Notes under the pieces: generated by a model | Seen by the model: only the letters and a program-made list of their open reading frames with translations | The model's database searches: none | Told to the model about the DNA's origin: nothing | Shown here: positions 21,540 to 28,646 of the stretch, piece after piece | Numbering within the stretch: position 1 is the stretch's first letter | Layout of the letters: the number at the start of each line of letters is the position of its first letter | Assembly (NCBI GenBank): GCA_023423995.1 | Contig: JAFAEL010000251.1 | Span: 1 to 28,788, forward strand | Reading direction: 5' to 3' | From: Pseudomonadota bacterium | Lineage (GTDB): Bacteria; Pseudomonadota; Alphaproteobacteria; Rhizobiales; Beijerinckiaceae | Length of the DNA stretch: 28,788 bases | Made by a program: the position numbers and the translations under genes

Positions 21540-22373
21540 TCAGCTCGCTCGGCCGAATGCGACCCGTGCGATCGCATGCTGGTCTGCCTGAACGTCTGCG
21601 AGGAAGCTGTCGTAGGCCTCCCATAATTGAGGCGTGATCTCGGCGGGGCGCTTTTTCCCCGGGCTCAGGCGAACGAGATCGGCCGCCTCCGCTTCCTCGA
21701 ACAGGTTGCGGATGTGCGTGCGGGAGACGCCGAGATCGGCGGACATGCGGCTGAAGGACAGATCGCGCTCCCGGCCTTCCAGCTGCGCATGGGCGAGCAG
21801 AAGAAACGCGAGATAGCCGGCATCCCTCGCCAGGAACATCATCATCGGTGCGCGGCGCATGAAGGCCATGGCCTGCGGCAGGCGCCTGAACGCCGTTCGC
21901 CGGATTGCAAGCTGCGTCTCGCGGCAGCCTCGGATCGTCCAGTCGTAGCCCTCGCCCGGGAACAGCTCGAGCAGGAACCGATGGTAGGCGGCCAGGTGAT
22001 CGTGGTCGTGCTGGAGGAGCCGCTCGGTCGGCGTGAAGACCCGGACCCTCCGGTCCATGGGCGAGGGCGCCACCTCGACGTACCGGGCCTGTCGGAAGCG
22101 CGCGATCATGTCGTCCATGCGACGCGGGCTGGCCAGGGACCGCTCCACGATCAGCTCGCGTAGATTGCGCGGAGTGGCCCAGGTGCTCCGGTCGTCACGC
22201 GAATAGCTCGCATGGAAGCCGACCACGAGCGCCCGCATGCTGATGACGGCCGCATCCGACATCATCCTCGTGACGAATCTGTCACCGGCGAACAAGTCGA
22301 CCAGTCCCGCAATATGGCAGTCGCGAGCGTGAGCGAAGTTCCGGTGCGTCAGGATCTCCTCGCGACTTGCCAT
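21540..22373 (-). CDS. Winged-helix transcriptional regulator (MarR-like, two HTH-type regions)
   Basis: Protein of 277 aa from ATG 22373 (AAGGGAA about 9 bases upstream; a GTG 14 codons earlier is less likely). A first winged-helix-like region lies about 65-130: NLRELIVERSLASPRRMDDMIARFRQARYVEV, then the wing SPMDRRVRVFTPTERLL. A second lies about 205-265: LSFSRMSADLGVSRTHIRNLFEEAEAADLVRLS. The middle carries a short hydrophobic stretch (MMMFLARDAGYLAFLLLAHAQ) that is probably a dimerisation helix, not a membrane anchor. The layout resembles double-wH MarR-like regulators common in Methylobacteriaceae and Bradyrhizobiaceae. The ligand and targets are unknown. Confidence 0.75.
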   Translation of the reverse strand: MASREEILTHRNFAHARDCHIAGLVDLFAGDRFVTRMMSDAAVISMRALVVGFHASYSRDDRSTWATPRNLRELIVERSLASPRRMDDMIARFRQARYVEVAPSPMDRRVRVFTPTERLLQHDHDHLAAYHRFLLELFPGEGYDWTIRGCRETQLAIRRTAFRRLPQAMAFMRRAPMMMFLARDAGYLAFLLLAHAQLEGRERDLSFSRMSADLGVSRTHIRNLFEEAEAADLVRLSPGKKRPAEITPQLWEAYDSFLADVQADQHAIARVAFGRAS

Positions 22374-22681
22374 GACGGCAGTTTCCCTTAAGCTGTACTT
22401 CCGAATTACACGCAATAATTTTCGGATTCAACGCAAAATGTTCCATCATCGATCGGGTCGGAGGCGTGTACGTAGATCAGAGTATCTCGTCCAACAGTAT
22501 CAATCCGATCGGCGGTGGCGGAATGACCTCCTTCGTGTCCTGGCAGAGCATAGAAGTGGGGGCGCTCATGTTTGCTTTTGCCGGCATAGTGATCGGTGTT
22601 CAGGAAACAGCGAGTAGGCGCCGAAAGCATGCAGATGTTTCGTCTTCTTCGTCCATCCATCCGACGCCGAGGGATCTGAAT
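22374..22681. other. AT-richer spacer upstream of the winged-helix regulator
   Basis: The first about 80 bp (22380-22455) are clearly AT-richer than the surroundings and probably hold the regulator's promoter. A plus-strand frame from ATG 22523 encodes MTSFVSWQSIEVGALMFAFAGIVIG, a possible single membrane helix, but it has no clear ribosome site and its downstream part is antisense to another frame, so it stays uncalled. Confidence 0.4.
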
Positions 22682-22990
22682 TTAGCCAGAGGGGCGGATG
22701 TATTTGTGATATTTGGGCAGGTCGTGACTTGGGTCGAGCGTTCCAGGCAACGCAGGCATCTTGTGGATCTCGAAGCGTTCCGCCTTGCCGATGTGGGTCT
22801 TTGTGAAGCCGATCGCGTGCGCGAATGCGCAAAGCCCTTCTGGCGGGGCTAGCCGGCCCATGACCGGCGAGGATTCAGCGCCGAGCGAAGGCCCGTCGAT
22901 CGCGTGCGCCACCGGGCTCTGGGTCGCGCTGGCGTGGGGCATCGCCTTCGGGACGCCCAACGGCCAGGCGCCCCATATCTGGGTTGTCAC
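22682..22990 (-). CDS. Possible small hypothetical protein (up to 102 aa)
   Basis: The C-terminal half reads like protein (FAHAIGFTKTHIGKAERFEIHK, then MPALPGTLDPSHDLPKYHKYIRP) and codon third positions are GC-rich. The N-terminal half is less convincing, the GTG at 22990 lacks a good ribosome site, and an opposite-strand frame from ATG 22860 (IACATGLWVALAWGIAFG) overlaps it. It could be a real small gene or the remnant of a longer one. No family recognised. Confidence 0.3.
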   Translation of the reverse strand: MTTQIWGAWPLGVPKAMPHASATQSPVAHAIDGPSLGAESSPVMGRLAPPEGLCAFAHAIGFTKTHIGKAERFEIHKMPALPGTLDPSHDLPKYHKYIRPSG

Positions 22991-23237
22991 CGCATCCGAG
23001 ATGCAGGCCTCCCATCCGGCTCTGGTCCGCGCTCATCGCCCGCCGGCGGTGAAGGGAGATTCTGCGCCGTCGCATGGCGTGGCAGGCTCTCCGGCGACCG
23101 GATCCCCCGGATAGCCGACGTCGGCTGATCGCACGTCCTCCGGTCCATCGCGGGCGGATGATCGACGCCCTCTCCTGGCACTCACCTCCGCGCCGCCCGG
23201 CAGGGCGTCCCTTCGCACCCGGCAGGGGTCATTCTCA

Positions 23238-23667
23238 TTGCTCAGATCCGCTCAGATCGGCTTGTTCCTGCTCGTCCAAGCGTCGGACGCCCCACTCGAG
23301 GCGTTGGCCGGCGATCTGGGTCGACGGGGGGGCGGAGGTGCTGCTGGTGAGCGACGGAAACGCCGCCATGCAGGCGATACGGCAGCTCAACGAGCAGATT
23401 TCCTGCGTCGTCGTCGACGCCGCTGCCCCGCGACTCATGTCCGGGGTGGCTATCCCGTTCTGGTACCGCTTCTACCGCCCGTTCGGGCCCGTCATCTACT
23501 TGGCGGACGACCCTGCTCAGGCGTTTGCCACCGTCCAATACAGCGTCGTCGTGAGCCGGCTTTGCAGCGCGGAGAAGCTGCTCCATCAGGTGGCGTCGAT
23601 CGAGGAAGATGTTCGATCCGCGCACGCGGCCGATGCCCGGGTGCTGGGTTGGAGCGCCCCGGTGTAG
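23238..23667 (+). pseudogene. Receiver-domain-like gene interrupted by a frameshift at a G7 run
   Basis: The first frame, from TTG 23238, reads LFLLVQASDAPLEALAGDLGRRG. The sequence then changes frame at seven G (23326-23332) and continues AEVLLVSDGNAAMQAIRQLN, ISCVVVDAAAPRLM, GPVIYLADDPAQAFATVQ to the stop at 23667. Removing one G joins both halves into a protein of about 142 aa. It has the order of a response-regulator receiver: acidic N-terminal strand (here QASD instead of DD), central VVVDAA with an Asp, and a final SRLCSAEKLLHQV. The Lys of a working receiver is not evident, so it is degenerate even when repaired. The shift may be a mutation, slippage or a base-calling error. No output domain follows. 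Confidence 0.6.
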
Positions 23668-23911
23668 CGCATGTGGCCACGGGGCCGTCGCGGCAGCACC
23701 CAACCGGCCCGCTCGCTCTCCTCACGCATCTCGCGCCCAGCCATCCCGGCTCGGCACGCCCCAAGTCGATCCCGCAACATCCGTCCGTTCAGGCAGCCGC
23801 CAGGACTGGGAGTACTCCATCCTTACAACTTGCAGGCGAAGTCATCGCAAGTCGTAGATAGAACCACCCGTCGAACGGAACGCGCGACTGCAGGCGAAGA
23901 GGGTCGAACCG
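23668..23911. other. Spacer before the first methyltransferase
   Basis: No gene supported. It must contain the promoter of the methyltransferase at 23912, but no clear -35/-10 pair was identified. Confidence 0.35.
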
Positions 23912-24799
23912 ATGCTGTCCACCCTCTCGAATGCGAGGCGTGCGGCCGTGGAGGCCCTCTGGGGCATGAAGCGGCTGCCCTGGAATTTCGACCGCTTCGA
24001 AAAGCTGGTCTTTCCCGCGACGCTCTCGCCCATCGACCAGTATGTCGCCCTCAACGTCGCCATGCGGAACGATGCTCTGTTCGAGATCAGCTACGCCTAT
24101 TGGCGGATCAAGCGGCTCAACAAGATGCTGGAGATCTACGGCGAGGATTATTTCGCGGGAAAGCGAATCCTGGAACTGGGCTCGGGCCTTGCCGATATCG
24201 GCGCCTTCTTCGCCGATCTCGGGGCGGAGGTGCTATGCGTCGAGGGCCGCAAGGAGACGGTCCGCCTGGCGCGCCTGAAGCATCGCAAGGTCCCGCGGCT
24301 CAGGATCGAGCAGCACGACCTGGAGCAGGATTTCTCCCATCTCGGCAGGTTCGACCTGATCATCCATTTCGGGCTGCTGTACCACATCCCGGATGTCGCC
24401 GGTCACCTGAAGCAATGCTTCGCCATGTCCGACGAGATCATCCTGGAGAGCGTCGTGTGCGACTCGACGGACCCCGACAAGATCGTGCTCGTGCAGGGGA
24501 ATGCCAGCGTCATCGAGGAATGCCTGCACGGGACCGGAAGCCGGCCGTCGCCGGCCTATGTGGAGCGGATCGCGGCGGAGAACGGCTTCTCGGTCGCCCG
24601 GCATTTCACGCCCGACCTGAACGTGGACAAGCTGTTCGTCTACGATTGGCAGCACCGGAACGACGGCAATCTCGGCGGCTGGAAGAACCGGCGCTTGTGG
24701 CGCTTCTCACGCGCGCCGGTCGATGAGGCGGCGGATCGGCCGGGCCATGCGGGCGCCCGCTCGAACGCCCCGGCCCGGCAGGTGGCCGAGGTGGCGTGA
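23912..24799 (+). CDS. Class I SAM-dependent methyltransferase
   Basis: Protein of 295 aa with a Rossmann methyltransferase core. Motif I is RILELGSGLADIGAFF (85-100), followed by the acidic end of strand 2, VLCVEGRKETV (107-117). The DLEQDFSHLGRFDLIIHFGLLYHI segment carries motif IV and a typical post-IV helix entry. The N-terminal 75 residues (WNFDRFEKLVFPATLSPIDQYVALN) are helical and may form a cap. The last 40 residues are low-complexity. ATG 23912 has GAGGG about 8 bases upstream. The substrate is unknown; the GLLYHI segment is seen in methyltransferases acting on small molecules or sugars. It is convergent with another methyltransferase, 33 bases away. Confidence 0.85.
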   Translation: MLSTLSNARRAAVEALWGMKRLPWNFDRFEKLVFPATLSPIDQYVALNVAMRNDALFEISYAYWRIKRLNKMLEIYGEDYFAGKRILELGSGLADIGAFFADLGAEVLCVEGRKETVRLARLKHRKVPRLRIEQHDLEQDFSHLGRFDLIIHFGLLYHIPDVAGHLKQCFAMSDEIILESVVCDSTDPDKIVLVQGNASVIEECLHGTGSRPSPAYVERIAAENGFSVARHFTPDLNVDKLFVYDWQHRNDGNLGGWKNRRLWRFSRAPVDEAADRPGHAGARSNAPARQVAEVA

Positions 24800-24832
24800 G
24801 ACGGCCGGGTTGCCGGGCACCGCCGGGCGACC

Positions 24833-25525
24833 TCACGCATACGCCACCCACCCCCGCCAGGTGAAGGCCGCGTAGAACGGCGTGACGTCGGAGAAGCCCG
24901 CCTCGCGCATGAGGGCCGCGTCGTGCTCGGGCTCGAGGATGTTCAGGTGCGCCGAGACGGCCGCGCGGGCGTTCTCGGCCTCGGCCGGATCGGCCCCGGA
25001 CGCGACGGCGAAATCCGCATAGCGCCGGAGCCAGGCGGCGCGCTCGCCCGCGCCCTGCGGGAAGCTGGAATGCGCCGCCACGAAGGGCGCGCCCGGCCGA
25101 AGGCGGCGGCGGATCTCGCGGAGCGTGCGCAGCCGCTCGTCGGGCGCGAGGAAATGCAGGGTGAGGAGGCAGGTGGCGGCATCGAAGGGCCCGTCGGGTG
25201 CGGCCTCGATATAGCCCTCGTGCAGCTTGGCCCGCCCGGCGTGCGGGCCGAGCGTGCGTGCGGCGAGGCGGAGCATCTCGGCCGAGGGGTCGACGCCGTC
25301 GAAGCACCAGCCGGGCTGCGCATCCGCGAAAGCCCTGAGCTCCAGGCCGCCGCCGGCGCCGAGGACCAGCACCCGCGCCTCGGCCGGAGCGCGCTCGGCC
25401 ATCAGCACCGCCGCCATGCGGTGGAGGTCGGCAAAGCCCGGCACGTACCGGGGCGGCCCCTCGGCATATTGCGCCACCGCCTCCGGGTCGGAGAAGCGGT
25501 CGAGGATCTCGGACATCTGGGGCAT
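24833..25525 (-). CDS. Class I SAM-dependent methyltransferase
   Basis: Protein of 230 aa. Motif I is VLVLGAGGGLELRAF (52-66), motif II region FDGVDPSAEML (75-85), and post-I/IV regions AATCLLTLHFLAPDERLRTLREI and RLRPGAPFVAAHSS follow in order. This is the small-molecule methyltransferase type (Methyltransf_12/25). The C-terminus LMREAGFSDVTPFYAAFTWRGWVAYA is typical. ATG 25525 and ATG 25516 are both possible starts; ribosome sites are weak. GTAAC-N8-GTAAC direct repeats (25555-25572) lie in the promoter area. It is unrelated in detail to the convergent methyltransferase at 23912. Confidence 0.87.
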   Translation of the reverse strand: MPQMSEILDRFSDPEAVAQYAEGPPRYVPGFADLHRMAAVLMAERAPAEARVLVLGAGGGLELRAFADAQPGWCFDGVDPSAEMLRLAARTLGPHAGRAKLHEGYIEAAPDGPFDAATCLLTLHFLAPDERLRTLREIRRRLRPGAPFVAAHSSFPQGAGERAAWLRRYADFAVASGADPAEAENARAAVSAHLNILEPEHDAALMREAGFSDVTPFYAAFTWRGWVAYA

Positions 25526-25628
25526 GGCAACTCGCGGTGCGGTCGGGAGAGGTGTAACGCTATATTGTAACGGGATGCTTTCCAACCTCGCCCGGGTGGC
25601 GGCCGCCGTCACGCCATCCCGGCGACGT

Positions 25629-26024
25629 CTAGGAAGGATGTGTTGCGAAGACTTCCTTGGCCGCCAGCAAGCCGTTCAATGCGGCTGGAAAGCCTGCATA
25701 GACCACTGTGTGCATAATCGTCTCGACGACTTCGGTACGGCTCAGCCCGACATTCAATCCGGCCTGAATGTGAACGCGCAGTTGCGGCCCTGCATTGCCC
25801 AAAGCGGTCAGAGCCGCAATTGCAGCGACCTCTCGGCTGCGGATGTCCAATCCGGGTCGGGAGTAGATGTCTCCGAACGAAAATTCGAGAATGTAGCGCG
25901 CGAAATCGGGTGCTATGTCGGCAAGCGAGTCAATGACGGCCTGCCCGGCATGACCATCGATCTCAGCAAGTGCGCGAAGACCTCGGTCGTAGCGGCTCTC
26001 GGTGTCCATCTGATCCGGCCTCAT
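25629..26024 (-). CDS. Carboxymuconolactone decarboxylase family protein
   Basis: Protein of 131 aa of the CMD/AhpD superfamily. Conserved sequence includes FARYILEFSFGDIYSRPGLD, then REVAAIAALTALG, LRVHIQAGLNVGLSRTEVVETIMH and YAGFPAALNGL. It resembles gamma-CMD (PcaC-like) and has no CxxC, so an AhpD-type peroxidase reaction is unlikely. Two starts are possible: ATG 26024 with GGGAG about 7 bases upstream, or ATG 26009 with GAGG. The start overlaps the end of the merR gene by about 60 bases, so the two are co-transcribed and CMD is the likely output of this MerR unit. Substrate not known; no beta-ketoadipate genes are nearby. Confidence 0.88.
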   Translation of the reverse strand: MRPDQMDTESRYDRGLRALAEIDGHAGQAVIDSLADIAPDFARYILEFSFGDIYSRPGLDIRSREVAAIAALTALGNAGPQLRVHIQAGLNVGLSRTEVVETIMHTVVYAGFPAALNGLLAAKEVFATHPS

Positions 26025-26388
26025 CCGTGTTCTCCCGCCTGAGTTGCTCGCCATAGCGAGCGATTTTGCTGTCGAGGACGGACAGGCACTTCTGAAGCTC
26101 GGCCACATGGCGGCGGAGGTGCTGGCGATGCCGAACCAGGATCGCTCGCCGTTCGGCGTCGCTCTCCGCACCCTTCGATCTCAGGCCCGCATACCGCACC
26201 ATGTCGCGGATCGGCATGCCCGTCGTCCGAAGGTGTCCGACGAACTCGATCCAGGGAAGGATCGTGTCGTCGTATTCCCGCTGCTTCGACGGCCCCCTGA
26301 AAACACGCGGCAACAGACCGATGCGCTCATAGTAGCGAAGCGTGTGCGTCGTCAGGCCGCTGAGTTTCGCGAGATCGCCGATCTTCAT
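25963..26388 (-). CDS. MerR family transcriptional regulator
   Basis: Protein of 141 aa. The N-terminal winged HTH is standard: MKIGDLAKLSGLTTHTLRYYERIGLL, followed by the wing with KQREYDD and helices ILPWIEFVGHLRTTGMPI. The coiled-coil dimerisation helix runs about 75-120 (RRAILVRHRQHLRRHVAELQKCLSVLDSKIARY). Only one cysteine is present, in that helix, so this is not a metal or iron-sulfur MerR of the classical type; it is closer to AdhR/NmlR-like regulators of aldehyde or electrophile stress. ATG 26388 has GAGG about 6 bases upstream. The gene overlaps the downstream CMD gene, and a MerR-type palindrome lies 40 bases upstream. Confidence 0.9.
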   Translation of the reverse strand: MKIGDLAKLSGLTTHTLRYYERIGLLPRVFRGPSKQREYDDTILPWIEFVGHLRTTGMPIRDMVRYAGLRSKGAESDAERRAILVRHRQHLRRHVAELQKCLSVLDSKIARYGEQLRRENTDEAGSDGHREPLRPRSSRTC

Positions 26389-26427
26389 CCGTGCCTCGTC
26401 CCATCCTGACGACAAGAGTGCTACAAG

Positions 26428-26448
26428 TTCGAGCGCGCTCTAAGTCAA
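26428..26448 (-). promoter_or_regulatory. MerR-type promoter/operator of the merR-CMD operon
   Basis: On the minus strand, TTGACT (26448-26443) is followed by a palindrome TTAGAGCGCGCTCGAA (one mismatch pair; perfect core GAGCGCGCTC at 26431-26440) sitting in the spacer before a weak -10. This is the layout of MerR-activated promoters and closely resembles the TTAGAGT..ACTCTAA operators of AdhR/NmlR-type regulators. Autoregulation is inferred. Confidence 0.6.
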
Positions 26449-26748
26449 GCCACGGAACTAGGGGCCTAAGGCTCCCGCTTGAAGCTGCTCGCCCTCGCTC
26501 AAGCATTCAAAAGCAGGTTGTCTGCCGACAAGCGGAACTTCCAAACATCACGGAAGGGTTGGCGACCGACTGTGGTCTGCCACCATCGTTCTGAAGTCGG
26601 AGCTTCTGCTGCCACCGTGCCGTGGCCCTGATCAGCCCGAGGCCTGCCCGGCCGCTACGGGCACCAACTCGTGCCGCTTCATCGCCGCCAGACGAAAACC
26701 AGCCGAAGCCGCGGGACCGTCAGGCTGCCGCAGTCACCCCGGGAGCTC
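26449..26748. other. Spacer between divergent merR and marR units
   Basis: About 300 bp with no supported gene. The short plus-strand frame ending at 26594 has no protein-like pattern. Nothing repeated was found. Confidence 0.4.
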
Positions 26749-26777
26749 TTGACGATTGTAAGGTACCTATCTAAATA
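26749..26777 (+). promoter_or_regulatory. Promoter of the marR-SDR operon
   Basis: TTGACG (26749-26754), 17-bp spacer, TAAATA (26772-26777). Both hexamers are near sigma-70 consensus, and the left operator arm occupies the spacer. It is 32 bases from -10 to the GTG start. Confidence 0.7.
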
Positions 26778-26795
26778 TTGTTAGGTAGCTTACAA
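26756..26795. promoter_or_regulatory. Long palindromic operator, probable MarR site
   Basis: TTGTAAGGTACCTA (26756-26769) and TAGGTAGCTTACAA (26782-26795) are inverted copies with 13 of 14 positions paired, separated by 12 bp. The left arm overlaps the -35/-10 spacer and the -10 lies between the arms, so binding would block RNA polymerase. The adjacent marR is the obvious candidate binder. Confidence 0.75.
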
Positions 26796-26809
26796 AGTGA
26801 GGGCTTCGG

Positions 26810-27268
26810 GTGAAGCGTTCTGGGACCGGGGCGGACCGTGACAGCGTGGGGGCCTGGGCGAAGCGATGCTATTTCGCCGGACGCGCCGTGATGGATGCCG
26901 CGTTGCGTCCGTACGACCTCGGCTCGACGCAATGGTACGTGCTGCACCGCTTGGCGACCGAGGGCCCGAGCAGGCAACGCGACCTTGTGCGGATCCTCGG
27001 GATCGAGCGCGCGTCGATGAGCGGGATCGTCGCCACTCTCCTGCGCAAGGGGTTCGTGGCCCAGGTGCCCGACGACAAAGATCAGCGGCAGAAATCTCTG
27101 AGACTGACCGAAGCGGGTGCGAGGCTCTGGCGTGAGCTGCCCGACCTCACCTTCATTCGAAAAATCGCTTTCGACGGAATCGAAGAATCCGACATCGCGG
27201 CGACTGTCAGGGTTCTGAGGAGCGCGACCGAGCGCCTGGAGGCATTCGCCGGCAAGGGAGTTGAATGA
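26810..27268 (+). CDS. MarR family transcriptional regulator
   Basis: Protein of 152 aa starting at GTG 26810 with GAGGG 6 bases upstream. The winged-helix core is complete: STQWYVLHRLATEGPSRQRDLVRIL, recognition helix region ERASMSGIVATLLRKGFV, and wing PDDKDQRQKSLRLTEAG. Dimerisation helices are at both ends. Such proteins are usually repressors released by phenolic or oxidant ligands. No conserved cysteine is present, so it is not an OhrR-type thiol sensor. The stop overlaps the SDR start (ATGA), so the pair is translationally coupled. The palindrome at 26756-26795 suggests autorepression and control of the SDR gene. Confidence 0.92.
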   Translation: MKRSGTGADRDSVGAWAKRCYFAGRAVMDAALRPYDLGSTQWYVLHRLATEGPSRQRDLVRILGIERASMSGIVATLLRKGFVAQVPDDKDQRQKSLRLTEAGARLWRELPDLTFIRKIAFDGIEESDIAATVRVLRSATERLEAFAGKGVE

Positions 27269-28089
27269 TGACCATTTTATTGACGGGCGCGACCGGACTT
27301 GTCGGGGCGCGACTCCTGCCACGTCTGATCGAGGCCGGAGAGGATTGCCGCGTTCTCGTTCGGAGCGTGGCAGAGGTTCCCGCCGGCGCCGCGGCCGTCC
27401 GCGGAGACCTGATGGACCCCTCGTGCCTCGCGGAGGCCGTTGCGGGAGTCTCCGCCATCATTCACCTCGCTGCCGTGTTCCGCACGCCCGACACAGACCT
27501 GATCTGGCGGGTCAATCTCGACGGCACCAGGAACCTGATCGCCGCGGCCGAGGCGCATGCGCCCGGCGCCCGCTTCATCATGGCGAGCACTAGCAATGTC
27601 TATGGCGTCGGGACCAAGCAAAGTCGCCCAGGACGCGAGGACGAAGTGACAGAACCCAAGCAGGCCTATCCGGCCAGCAAGCTTGCGGCAGAAAAATTCC
27701 TTCGCGAGAGCGGGCTCAACTGGGTCATCCAGCGGTTTTCATTCGTCTATGGCGACGAGGACGGTCACCTGGAATCGCTGCCCAGGCTCGCGACGCAATT
27801 CAAACTTCACCCCGCCGTCAGAATGAGCATGGTCCATCACCGCGACATCGCCGCCGCGATGAAGCTTGCTCTGTCCGGGGCGATGGATCGCCAGGTGGTC
27901 AATATCACGGACGAGGCTCCGACCTCTCTGTACGAGCTGGCCGAGCTCGTCGGCGAGCCCATGTCCCCTTCGGCGGAACCGCTGGAAAGCCCCTGGAACC
28001 TCCATGTGGACGGATCATTGGCGCGCCGTCTCGGTTTCAAGCCCAGCGTGAGAACCGTCTACCAGGCGGTCGAAGAACGATTGATGTGA
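27265..28089 (+). CDS. NAD(P)-dependent epimerase/dehydratase (extended SDR)
   Basis: Protein of 274 aa. The Rossmann glycine motif is LLTGATGLVG (5-14), followed by DLMDPSCL, IIHLAAVFRTPD and the catalytic set: Ser in MASTSNVYG (108-110) and Y135/K139 in YPASK. The C-terminal substrate domain is short (MVHHRDIAAAMKLAL, VVNITDEAPTSLYELAELVG). It is an atypical or extended SDR acting on a nucleotide sugar, flavonoid-like or carbonyl substrate; this cannot be narrowed. The ATG at 27265 overlaps the marR stop; the second ATG right after it may be used too. As the only gene co-transcribed with the MarR regulator, it is probably the regulated enzyme. Confidence 0.9.
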   Translation: MMTILLTGATGLVGARLLPRLIEAGEDCRVLVRSVAEVPAGAAAVRGDLMDPSCLAEAVAGVSAIIHLAAVFRTPDTDLIWRVNLDGTRNLIAAAEAHAPGARFIMASTSNVYGVGTKQSRPGREDEVTEPKQAYPASKLAAEKFLRESGLNWVIQRFSFVYGDEDGHLESLPRLATQFKLHPAVRMSMVHHRDIAAAMKLALSGAMDRQVVNITDEAPTSLYELAELVGEPMSPSAEPLESPWNLHVDGSLARRLGFKPSVRTVYQAVEERLM

Positions 28090-28118
28090 CCTGCCGAGCC
28101 TAGCCGATTGGGCGCTGA

Positions 28119-28559
28119 TCACCCGGCCGGCTGCCCGGGCGGGGCGGGCACGAGGCCGTATCGGTCCATGATCGCCCGCATCTTCGCAGCGTCGGGCGGA
28201 CCGGAGGCGGCGAGGGCGGCGATGTCGCGAAAATATTCGGGGCCGAGGATGCCCGGCGTCAGGATGCAGAGGGCGGAGGCCGTCTCGGTGCCGCGGTTCT
28301 CGAAGCCGTGCACGACGCCGCGCGGGATGAAGGCGGTGTCGCCCGGCCCGACCGTCACCGTCTCGCCGCCGATCGTGAAGGTGAGGGCGCCCGAGAGGCC
28401 GTAGACGCTCTCCTCCCAGTCGCGATGGTAATGCGGCACGGGCATGCGGGCATTTGCGGGGACCGTCATCTCGAACATGTCGAGCGCACCGCCGGTGTCG
28501 TGCTTGCTGCGCAGGAAGCGCAGGTGAAGCGCCCCGATGCGGATGTCCTCTGGGTTCAT
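28119..28559 (-). CDS. Cupin domain-containing protein
   Basis: Single-domain cupin of 146 aa. Motif 1 is complete: PHYHRDWEESVYGLSG with H43, H45 and E50 as metal ligands (G(X)5HXHX3-4EX6G pattern). Motif 2 is GDTAFIPRGVVHGFEN with H84. ATG 28559 has GAGGGG about 8 bases upstream. The last 45 residues (GPEYFRDIAALAASGPPDAAKMRAIMDRYGL) are helical and typical for small quercetinase-like or ectoine-synthase-like cupins of unknown substrate. It is convergent with the SDR gene, 29 bases away. Enzyme or binding role cannot be decided. Confidence 0.9.
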   Translation of the reverse strand: MNPEDIRIGALHLRFLRSKHDTGGALDMFEMTVPANARMPVPHYHRDWEESVYGLSGALTFTIGGETVTVGPGDTAFIPRGVVHGFENRGTETASALCILTPGILGPEYFRDIAALAASGPPDAAKMRAIMDRYGLVPAPPGQPAG

Positions 28560-28646
28560 CGAAGCGCCCCTCGTGGCAGGCCGGAGCAGGGCTCCGGCCG
28601 GGGATGATGCGGCGGCCCGGGAGGGCGGTTCAAGCGCTCTTACGCC

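Noticed and set aside
22523..22852. Plus-strand frame with a membrane-like helix (MTSFVSW start)
   Set aside because: No clear ribosome site, and its second half is antisense to a more protein-like frame.
25555..25572. GTAAC-N8-GTAAC as an operator upstream of the methyltransferase
   Set aside because: A short direct repeat without symmetry or a linked regulator; could be chance.
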